NCBI GenBank assembly: GCA_026388595.1
Contig: JAPLJM010000203.1
Location: 1 to 9,071 of the forward strand
DNA: 9,071 nt
Source: Deltaproteobacteria bacterium
GTDB taxonomy: Bacteria > Desulfobacterota > Syntrophia > Syntrophales > Fen-1087
Reading direction: 5' to 3'
Below the pieces are notes generated by a model that had not been told where the DNA came from, made no database searches, and was given only the letters and a program-made list of their open reading frames with translations. Each line of letters begins with the position of its first letter. Positions within the stretch are counted from its first letter, which is position 1. Positions 1 through 5,910 of this stretch are shown one piece after another. Position numbers and translations under genes: made by a program.

Positions 1-240
1 ATCCTTCGTAACGGCTGTCACCGCAATCTCTTTTCCATTGACCATCAGATTATGGCCATTGACGGAGACATCCGCATTCATGATCCCATGAACGGAGTCA
101 TATTTCAGCAGATGGGCCAGGACTTCCGGCTTGGCCCTTGAATTAATCGCAACAATGTCAATGTCATCATAGTCGATGCAGGCCCGGACAATATAACGAC
201 CGACCCGACCGAAACCATTGATGGCAACCTTTATTCCCAT
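1..240 (-). CDS. gap: Glyceraldehyde-3-phosphate dehydrogenase, N-terminal part (truncated by window edge)
   Basis: The 80 visible codons encode the N-terminal NAD(P)-binding Rossmann segment of phosphorylating glyceraldehyde-3-phosphate dehydrogenase. This cytoplasmic enzyme interconverts glyceraldehyde-3-phosphate and 1,3-bisphosphoglycerate in glycolysis/gluconeogenesis. The start MGIKVAINGFGRVGR carries the dinucleotide loop GxGxxG at residues 9-14, and LAHLLKYDSVHG (41-52) is the family signature that follows. The ATG at 240 is preceded by AGGAGG six bases upstream, so the start is secure. The catalytic Cys and His lie outside the window. After the second beta strand the sequence is AINSRAKPEV, where NAD-specific enzymes normally have Asn-Asp. 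Here Ser34-Arg35 follow Asn33, which raises the possibility of NADP or dual cofactor use. The gene lies 98 bp downstream of nth and has its own promoter, so it is probably transcribed independently at a high level. The family call is very secure; cofactor preference is inference. Confidence 0.96.
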   Translation of the reverse strand, partial: MGIKVAINGFGRVGRYIVRACIDYDDIDIVAINSRAKPEVLAHLLKYDSVHGIMNADVSVNGHNLMVNGKEIAVTAVTKD

Positions 241-289
241 ATTTGACCTCCTGAAGGGGTGATATCGGGCACTTGCCAAAAGCGGGCGG

Positions 290-318
290 ATCATAGCCAC
301 AGAAGGGCGTTAAGTCAA
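290..318 (-). promoter_or_regulatory. Sigma70-type promoter for gap
   Basis: Read on the minus strand, TTGACT (318-313), a 17-base spacer and TATGAT (295-290) form a near-consensus -35/-10 pair with optimal spacing. Transcription would start near 283, giving a leader of about 40 nt that contains the AGGAGG site of gap. It lies in the 98-bp gap between the nth stop codon and the gap start. The match is read directly from sequence; activity is inferred. Confidence 0.75.
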
Positions 319-338
319 TACCTATTTAACAATCAAAA

Positions 339-995
339 TTAGCGACTTTTGCCGACATTTTTTCGATCGCAATAACCGAACACGGGGCAGCGGCTGCAAA
401 GCGGGGAAACGGGGCGGCAGACATGACGCCCGAAGGCCACCATCAAGGTATTGTAATTCGTCCAATACGGCACGGGCAGTTTTAATCTGAGGGCCTGCTC
501 TGTCTGCTCGGGAGTTTTTGTGGAAACATAACCAAGGCGGTTGGAGATCCGATGGACGTGTGTATCAACGCAAACGGCGGGTTTGCCATATCCCAGAGAA
601 ACAACAAGGTTGGCAGTCTTCCGGCCCACCCCTTTCAGCGTGGGCAGTTCATCGATCTCGTCCGGAACGTGTTCATGATACCTGTCAATCAATTCCCGGC
701 AAATGAGATGAATGGTTCTGGTTTTGTTGCGATAGAAACCGACAGGATAAATGGCTTTGATGATAACCGCTTCCGGAAGCTTCAGCATCTCCGTCGGGGA
801 CTGAGCCAGGCGGAACAGCCTGGCGGTGGCCACCGCTGTAACTTCATCCTTTGTCCGCAGGCTCAGCAGGGTGGAAATGAGGATCTCAAAAGGGTCATGG
901 TCCGTTTCCGATAAATGCGTGACAATGGGCAGCTCCCATAATTTCAGGTTTTCCTGAAGCAGATCGATGACCGGGTGAATATGATCGTCATTCAT
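339..995 (-). CDS. nth: Endonuclease III (DNA glycosylase/AP lyase)
   Basis: This 218-residue protein is a base-excision-repair enzyme that removes oxidised pyrimidines and cleaves the abasic site by beta-elimination. The helix-hairpin-helix motif reads LPTLKGVGRKTANLVV (117-132). K126 matches the catalytic lysine (K120 in E. coli), and D144 in VDTHVHR matches the catalytic aspartate (D138). The C-terminal 4Fe-4S ligands C193, C200, C203 and C209 follow the family spacing Cx6Cx2Cx5C, so the enzyme looks fully active. The helix that in E. coli reads LSAQATD is LSLRTKD here (44-50). The open frame continues upstream to 1139, but those 48 extra codons lie antiparallel-free inside the fdhE coding sequence in another frame and do not resemble Nth. 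The ATG at 995 gives the family length and overlaps the fdhE stop by 8 bp (ATGAATGA), with GAGGG just upstream, which points to translational coupling with fdhE. Confidence 0.95.
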   Translation of the reverse strand: MNDDHIHPVIDLLQENLKLWELPIVTHLSETDHDPFEILISTLLSLRTKDEVTAVATARLFRLAQSPTEMLKLPEAVIIKAIYPVGFYRNKTRTIHLICRELIDRYHEHVPDEIDELPTLKGVGRKTANLVVSLGYGKPAVCVDTHVHRISNRLGYVSTKTPEQTEQALRLKLPVPYWTNYNTLMVAFGRHVCRPVSPLCSRCPVFGYCDRKNVGKSR

Positions 996-1815
996 AGCCC
1001 TCTTCGTTGGCCAAGATATCCAGATGCAGCGTGGCGATATCTTCAACGTCGAGATTGGGCTCCCGTTTGGATTCCCGGAAATCGACGATCTTGATATACC
1101 GCTTGCACTCATTGCAGACATCAACCCGGTATTGCTCATCCCCTTCTACGGTAAAGTAGGCCAGGGACTGCTGTTCCTCATTGCCGCAGAAAGGGCATTT
1201 AATCCGGAGATAATGCCACTCAAAACCACATTGATTACAGAACAGGAAGCGCCCGTCCTCTCCGCGGATCTGCCCGATTTTCGGTTCCTTGCCGCAAATC
1301 GGACAATAGCCTTCCGACCACCCGGAACGGGCAATCCGATCGGTATATTTCTGTGCTACGACTTCAAGGGACGGCCGGAGACTTTCCTCAAGAAACAGCT
1401 CAATGAGGTCAAAAAAATCTTCCTCCATGTCTATAGGCGGCTCGTCTTCCTGCATGTAAAAGGAATTGAGGACCAGTTTTTCAAAATCAAAGGACCCATC
1501 TTTAATTTTTTCGGCCAGCGCCGCTGTTTCCCCGGGGACCCTTTTTTCCGCGACATTGAGGAGGGCCAGAAAGTACTCTTTGGGTTTGGACAGGTCAAGA
1601 TGACCGGAAGAAAAATCGATCAGCGGCAATCCGCCGGCCATTTTCTTGTCGATCAGGCTTTCATCCACAGCGGAGAAAACATCGGTCATGTTCTGGCGGT
1701 ATTCCTCTCTTAGAATCAATATATCTCCAAGAATATCGAGAAGTTCAACATAATGTGGACTGGTTGTTTTGTAAGCTTCAATGGTCTTCAAGGACTCTTT
1801 CAGCATTTTCGGCAT
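988..1815 (-). CDS. fdhE: Formate dehydrogenase accessory protein FdhE
   Basis: This 275-residue cytoplasmic protein belongs to the FdhE family, which is needed for maturation of respiratory formate dehydrogenases and interacts with their catalytic subunits. The N-terminal 165 residues are helical and variable. The C-terminal half carries four CxxC pairs typical of the family: C171/C174 (in YCPICGKEP), C193/C196 (FCNQCGFEW), C207/C210 (IKCPFCGNEEQ) and C234/C237 (VCNECKRY). These are rubredoxin-like candidate metal ligands. The closing motif DVEDIATLHLDILA (256-269) is also family-typical. The ATG at 1815 is chosen because AGGAG lies 10 bases upstream; the alternative ATG three codons later would be 19 bases away. 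It is the first gene of a minus-strand unit with nth and has its own promoter. No formate dehydrogenase subunit, fdhD or selenocysteine gene is visible nearby, so its client must be encoded elsewhere or beyond the window. Confidence 0.93.
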   Translation of the reverse strand: MPKMLKESLKTIEAYKTTSPHYVELLDILGDILILREEYRQNMTDVFSAVDESLIDKKMAGGLPLIDFSSGHLDLSKPKEYFLALLNVAEKRVPGETAALAEKIKDGSFDFEKLVLNSFYMQEDEPPIDMEEDFFDLIELFLEESLRPSLEVVAQKYTDRIARSGWSEGYCPICGKEPKIGQIRGEDGRFLFCNQCGFEWHYLRIKCPFCGNEEQQSLAYFTVEGDEQYRVDVCNECKRYIKIVDFRESKREPNLDVEDIATLHLDILANEEGYE

Positions 1816-1860
1816 GGGTTACGATCTCCTGTTTATGTGAATTGCTTTTGGTGAGGAACG

Positions 1861-1888
1861 TCTATATCCGCTTTGGGATACAAGTCAA
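1861..1888 (-). promoter_or_regulatory. Candidate sigma70-type promoter for fdhE-nth
   Basis: On the minus strand TTGACT (1888-1883), a 16-base spacer and TATAGA (1866-1861) form a good -35/-10 pair. Transcription would begin near 1854, about 40 nt before the fdhE ATG, with the AGGAG site inside the leader. The spacer is one base short of optimal. No operator palindrome is evident around it. Confidence 0.6.
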
Positions 1889-1974
1889 GAAATTATTTAA
1901 CTGTTTTTTCATAACGCGAGCCCTTATACATTTCTCCAACGGGAGCTGATGTAACGCCGATTTAATCTTTTCAC

Positions 1975-2004
1975 TTGACGGCGGGGATGAAAAATAGGCA
2001 TTAT
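1975..2004 (+). promoter_or_regulatory. Candidate promoter for the surA-like/uvrA operon
   Basis: TTGACG (1975-1980) followed by an 18-base spacer and CATTAT (1999-2004, four of six consensus bases) could drive the rightward operon. Transcription would start near 2011, giving a short leader of about 28 nt. It is back to back with the fdhE promoter, the two -35 boxes being 86 bases apart. I see no LexA-like CTGT-N8-ACAG site here. SOS control of uvrA through this promoter is therefore not supported, though deltaproteobacterial LexA sites can differ. The -10 assignment is uncertain because TTATAC at 2001-2006 is an overlapping alternative. Confidence 0.5.
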
Positions 2005-2025
2005 ACGACGTTAACTATACCATTA

Positions 2026-2041
2026 AAGGAGTGTCATTTTG
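2026..2041 (+). promoter_or_regulatory. Ribosome binding site fixing a TTG start
   Basis: AAGGAG at 2026-2031 lies seven bases before TTG at 2039-2041. A GTG at 2031-2033 is out of frame and overlaps the Shine-Dalgarno sequence, so TTG is the only well-placed initiator for the SurA-like protein. Confidence 0.7.
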
Positions 2042-3007
2042 CAAAGACGAAAATTATTATTTTTGGTTTTTCTCCTGGGCGTACTCGTGCCGGCAGCCGC
2101 AATGAGCGAAGTGGTTGATCGGATTGTTGCTGTCGTTAATGATGACATTATCACTTTATCCGAGTTGGACCGCTCGTTTCAGCCCTATCAGAAAAGGATT
2201 GATGCCGGCTATAAAGGTCCGGACAAGGATAAAGTGATTGCCGATGGCCACAGCAAGATTCTGAGCCGGATGATCGATAACAGACTGATCGAGCAGCGGT
2301 CGAAAAAAGCAGGGATCGTCATCAAGGATGATGAGGTTATGGATACCATTAAAGACCTGCTGGGCCGGAAAAGTATTCCCGTGGCGGAGTTTACAATAAC
2401 CCTGGAACAGGAGGGGACCACCTTCGAAGCCTATCGGCAGGATATGAAAGAACAGATGACGCGGATGCGACTGCTCCGGAGGGAGCTCAAAACGAAAACC
2501 CTTGTCAGCGATGAAGAAATCGGTGAGTATTACGTAAAACACCGCCAGGAATATGAGGGCAAGGAAGCCGTGCGGATTAAGCAGATCCTGATTCTTTTGC
2601 CGCAGAATGCCAGTCGTGCGATGAAGATAAAACTCAATGCCGACGCAGAGATGATCCGCAAACGAATGGTCGACGGAGAGTCTTTTGATATGCTGGCGGT
2701 TCAATTTTCACAGGGACCATCGGCTGCCACGGGCGGCGACGTCGGTTTCCTGGATAAAGGCACCATGCTGCCCGAGGTGGATGACCGTGCCTTCCGACTT
2801 TCCAAGGATGAAATCAGCGAAGTCATTGTTTCTCCGGTGGGCTTTCACATCATTAAGGTTCTGGACAGAAGGGGAGCGGGGATCAAGCCCATCGATGTTG
2901 TTCGTGAGGAAATAAAGGCAAAATTGGAAGAAGAAAAAATGGAAAAAAAATATGAGGAATGGATTGTCGACCTCCGTAAAAAATCCCACATCGAGATAAA
3001 ACTTTGA
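2039..3007 (+). CDS. SurA-like periplasmic peptidyl-prolyl isomerase/chaperone
   Basis: This 322-residue protein resembles SurA, the periplasmic chaperone that helps outer-membrane proteins fold. Residues 1-21 form a signal peptide (MQRRK, a hydrophobic stretch, then PAAAMS), so export by Sec is expected. The SurA N-terminal signature VVDRIVAVVNDDIITLSELD follows at 25-44, then a helical chaperone region to about 175. One parvulin-type PPIase domain spans about 178-278, including GGDVGFLDKGTMLPEVDDRAF and SPVGFHIIKVLDRR. E. coli SurA has two parvulin domains, so this is a single-domain version, common outside gammaproteobacteria. The C-terminal helix (287-316) is rich in Lys and Glu. The start is TTG at 2039, with AAGGAG seven bases upstream; no in-frame ATG gives a complete signal peptide. 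Its stop codon overlaps the uvrA start (TTGA). Family is secure; the exact orthology (SurA versus another PpiC-type foldase) is less so. Confidence 0.88.
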   Translation: MQRRKLLFLVFLLGVLVPAAAMSEVVDRIVAVVNDDIITLSELDRSFQPYQKRIDAGYKGPDKDKVIADGHSKILSRMIDNRLIEQRSKKAGIVIKDDEVMDTIKDLLGRKSIPVAEFTITLEQEGTTFEAYRQDMKEQMTRMRLLRRELKTKTLVSDEEIGEYYVKHRQEYEGKEAVRIKQILILLPQNASRAMKIKLNADAEMIRKRMVDGESFDMLAVQFSQGPSAATGGDVGFLDKGTMLPEVDDRAFRLSKDEISEVIVSPVGFHIIKVLDRRGAGIKPIDVVREEIKAKLEEEKMEKKYEEWIVDLRKKSHIEIKL

Positions 3008-5859
3008 ATTATATCAGCATCAAAGGCGCCTCGCAGCACAATCTGAAACATATCAGCATCGATATTCCCCGCGACAAGCTTGTCGTAATCACCGGACTCA
3101 GCGGTTCCGGAAAATCATCCTTGGCCTTCGATACGATTTATGCGGAAGGACAGAGACGGTACGTGGAATCGCTGTCAACCTATGCCCGGCAATTTATCGG
3201 CCAGATGGACAAACCCGATGTTGAATCCATTGAAGGCCTCTCTCCCGCCATTGCCATTGAACAGCGGAGCTCCAGTCAGAATCCCCGTTCAACGGTGGGG
3301 ACCGTCACGGAAATCTATGACTATTTGCGGCTTCTCTTTGCCAGAATCGGCATTCCCCACTGTTACCAGTGCGGCCGGGAAATCCGATCCCAGACGATCG
3401 AGATGATGGTGGCGGCCGTCCTTGCTTATCCCGAGAACACAAAGCTTCACCTGCTGGCCCCGATCATCAGAGGGAAGAAGGGTGAATATCATAAAGAATT
3501 CAAAAAGTTGCTAAAGGATGGCTATGTCCGGGTGCGCATTGATGGGCAAATCAAAGAGCTTACCGAAGCGTTGAATCTGGATAAAAACAAACGTCACGAT
3601 ATCGATGTTGTCGTTGATCGACTGATTGTCAAAGACACGATCCGGAAAAGGCTCCGGGATTCTCTGGAAATTGCTGCCAATCTGGCGGGAGGGCTGGTGC
3701 GCATAGATATCATCGGTGGCGAGGAAATGCTGTTCAATGAGAAATATGCCTGTCCCGATTGCGGCATCAGTGTGTCCGAGCTGGCGCCACGGATATTCTC
3801 CTTTAACAGTCCCTATGGTGCGTGTCCGGACTGCAGCGGTCTCGGGACGCGCATGTATTTTGATGAGGAATTGGTGATACCCGACACCGGGCTGTCCATT
3901 CGGGAAGGCGCCGTCCTGCCCTGGGCCGGACGGAATTCCATTCACTATTTTCAGATGTTGGATGCCCTGTGTCAGCATTACCAGTTCGATATCAATACAC
4001 CCTTTCATCAGCTGCCCGAAGGCATCCAAGCGGTGCTTTTAAATGGTTCCGGATCGGAAAAAATCCGTTTTCACGTTGACCGGGAGGGGCGGCGCTTTTT
4101 TCTTAACAAGCCCTTTGAGGGCATTCTGAATCAGCTGGACCGGCGATACCGGGAAACCCTGTCCAATGCCGTCAGAATGGACCTGTCGCGATACATCAAT
4201 CTCCGGGAGTGTCCCACCTGTCACGGGGCAAGGCTGAAAAAGGAAAGTCTTTCCGTGAAGATCGCCGGTCAAGGCATCTACGATATTTGCCGTCTGTCCA
4301 TCGGGGAGTGTCTGGCCTTTTTTTCAACCCTTCGTCTGACGCCTCAGGAAACCCAGATCTCCGAGAGGATCCTCAAGGAAATCAGGGAGCGCCTGCGGTT
4401 TCTGCTGGATGTGGGAATGGAGTACATCAGCCTGGATCGCTCGGCCGGCAGTCTCTCCGGAGGGGAAGGCCAGCGCATTCGCCTGGCTACCCAGATCGGC
4501 TCGGGGCTTGTCGGTGTTCTCTATGTTCTGGACGAACCGACGGTGGGATTACACCAGCGGGACAATACCCGCCTGATCTCAACGCTGAAGCGGCTGCGCG
4601 ATATGGGGAATACGGTCCTTGTTGTGGAACACGATACGGATATGATGATGAATTCCGATCAGATCATTGATATGGGTCCGGGTGCAGGCATGCAGGGCGG
4701 CGACGTTGTTTTTCAGGGAACTCCGGAAGCGATCTGCCGGGCGGATGAATCACTGACCGGAAAATACCTGTCCGGAAAATTAACAATCCCCATTCCGGTT
4801 CAGCGCCGGCCCATTCCAGAAAGGTTCATTCATCTTGAAGGAGCATCCGAGCATAATCTGAAAGAGATCGACATCAAAATTCCGGTGGGCGTTTTTACCG
4901 CCGTGACCGGCGTTTCCGGGTCGGGCAAAAGCACCATGATCATTGAGACGCTTTACAAAGTCCTGACGCGGAGAATCTACCGGCAGAAGGGTGTCACGGG
5001 CCGGGTTAAGCGGGTGTTGGACGGGGGCGGGATCGAACGGGTGATCCTCATGAGCCAGCAGCCGATTGGCAGGACGCCCCGGTCCAATCCTGTGACCTAC
5101 ACCGGGGCTTTTGCCCCGATCCGTGATCTTTTCACGGGGCTGCCGGATGCGAGGATCAGGGGCTACAAGCCCGGCCGGTTCAGTTTTAATGTGAAGGGGG
5201 GGCGCTGTGAAAGTTGTGAAGGCAATGGTCTGATAAAAATTGAGATGCATTTCCTTCCCGACGTGTATGTGATCTGTGATGCCTGTCGGGGCAGTCGTTT
5301 TAACGCCGATACCCTGGAAATCCGTTACAAAGAAAAGAATATTGCCGAAGTCCTGGATATGACCGTGAGTCAGGCCCTTGTTTTTTTTGAAAATATCCCG
5401 GTTATCCGGACCAAACTCCAGCTCCTGTCCGATGTGGGGTTGGGTTATCTCCGGCTGGGCCAGTCAGCGACGACCCTCTCCGGCGGCGAGGCGCAGCGGA
5501 TCAAGCTCTCCCGTGAACTGGGCAAGCGAATGAACAGCAATACGCTTTATATTCTGGATGAGCCAACGATCGGCCTCCACTTTGCCGATATTCAAAAGCT
5601 GCTCGATGTCCTTGTAAGGCTGGTGGATATGGGCAACACCATCGTGGTTATCGAACATAATCTGGACATCATCAAGTGTGCTGATCATGTCATCGATCTT
5701 GGCCCGGAAGGCGGTCCCGGGGGAGGGCGGATCGTCGCTGCGGGGACGCCCGAGGAGATCGCGGCGGAAGAGGCTTCCTTTACCGGTCGGTATCTGCGGA
5801 CAGTCCTGCAACCAGACGTTTTTGGTGATAAAAGGTATATTCAGGGCTCGGCCGGCTGA
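3004..5859 (+). CDS. uvrA: Excinuclease ABC subunit A (UvrA)
   Basis: This 951-residue protein is UvrA, the DNA-damage sensor ATPase that loads UvrB in nucleotide excision repair. It has two ABC ATPase modules. Module I has Walker A GLSGSGKS (31-38), signature LSGGEGQ (from 484) and Walker B LDEPTVGLH (D510). Module II has Walker A GVSGSGKS (636-643), signature LSGGEAQ (from 825) and LDEPTIGLH (D852). Two zinc modules are intact: C250/C253/C274/C277 and C735/C738/C758/C761. A further pair, C120/C123 (HCYQCGRE), lies in the region before the UvrB-binding domain. Length is normal. The start is TTG at 3004, which shares the TTGA overlap with the preceding stop; the reading MNYISIKGASQHNLKHIS matches the usual UvrA beginning. 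No strong Shine-Dalgarno sequence precedes it, so translation probably depends on coupling to the SurA-like gene. The usual DQSPIGRTPRSNP segment reads SQQPIGRTPRSNP (684-696); the Q-loop glutamine is kept. Confidence 0.97.
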   Translation: MNYISIKGASQHNLKHISIDIPRDKLVVITGLSGSGKSSLAFDTIYAEGQRRYVESLSTYARQFIGQMDKPDVESIEGLSPAIAIEQRSSSQNPRSTVGTVTEIYDYLRLLFARIGIPHCYQCGREIRSQTIEMMVAAVLAYPENTKLHLLAPIIRGKKGEYHKEFKKLLKDGYVRVRIDGQIKELTEALNLDKNKRHDIDVVVDRLIVKDTIRKRLRDSLEIAANLAGGLVRIDIIGGEEMLFNEKYACPDCGISVSELAPRIFSFNSPYGACPDCSGLGTRMYFDEELVIPDTGLSIREGAVLPWAGRNSIHYFQMLDALCQHYQFDINTPFHQLPEGIQAVLLNGSGSEKIRFHVDREGRRFFLNKPFEGILNQLDRRYRETLSNAVRMDLSRYINLRECPTCHGARLKKESLSVKIAGQGIYDICRLSIGECLAFFSTLRLTPQETQISERILKEIRERLRFLLDVGMEYISLDRSAGSLSGGEGQRIRLATQIGSGLVGVLYVLDEPTVGLHQRDNTRLISTLKRLRDMGNTVLVVEHDTDMMMNSDQIIDMGPGAGMQGGDVVFQGTPEAICRADESLTGKYLSGKLTIPIPVQRRPIPERFIHLEGASEHNLKEIDIKIPVGVFTAVTGVSGSGKSTMIIETLYKVLTRRIYRQKGVTGRVKRVLDGGGIERVILMSQQPIGRTPRSNPVTYTGAFAPIRDLFTGLPDARIRGYKPGRFSFNVKGGRCESCEGNGLIKIEMHFLPDVYVICDACRGSRFNADTLEIRYKEKNIAEVLDMTVSQALVFFENIPVIRTKLQLLSDVGLGYLRLGQSATTLSGGEAQRIKLSRELGKRMNSNTLYILDEPTIGLHFADIQKLLDVLVRLVDMGNTIVVIEHNLDIIKCADHVIDLGPEGGPGGGRIVAAGTPEEIAAEEASFTGRYLRTVLQPDVFGDKRYIQGSAG

Positions 5860-5876
5860 ATGGGCCGATGTCTTTT
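5848..5876 (+). terminator. Possible weak intrinsic terminator after uvrA
   Basis: TCGGCC (5848-5853) can pair with GGCCGA (5863-5868) across a 9-base loop, forming a 6-bp GC-rich stem followed by TGTCTTTT. The left arm lies inside the last codons of uvrA. The stem is short and the T run is interrupted, so this is only a candidate for ending the surA-like/uvrA transcript in the 51-bp gap before the convergent gene. Confidence 0.35.
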
Positions 5877-5910
5877 CCACGCAAGCCCTCGAGATTTGAT
5901 CGGATCGTGA

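Noticed and set aside
552..914. 120-codon open frame on the plus strand
   Set aside because: Antisense to nth; a by-product of its codon use.
996..1139. N-terminal 48-codon extension of nth in the open frame
   Set aside because: It lies wholly inside the fdhE coding sequence on the same strand in another frame, shows no Nth similarity, and the ATG at 995 gives normal family length.
1024..1713. 229-codon open frame on the plus strand
   Set aside because: It is antisense to fdhE, which has clear family motifs. The product has no recognisable domain, and there is no separate promoter or ribosome site.
1935..1948. CTCC-AACG-GGAG inverted repeat in the divergent region
   Set aside because: Only a 4-bp stem, with no T run and no known operator match; too weak to call a terminator or binding site.
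3511..4029. 172-codon minus-strand frame inside uvrA
   Set aside because: Shadow of the uvrA frame, with no family resemblance.
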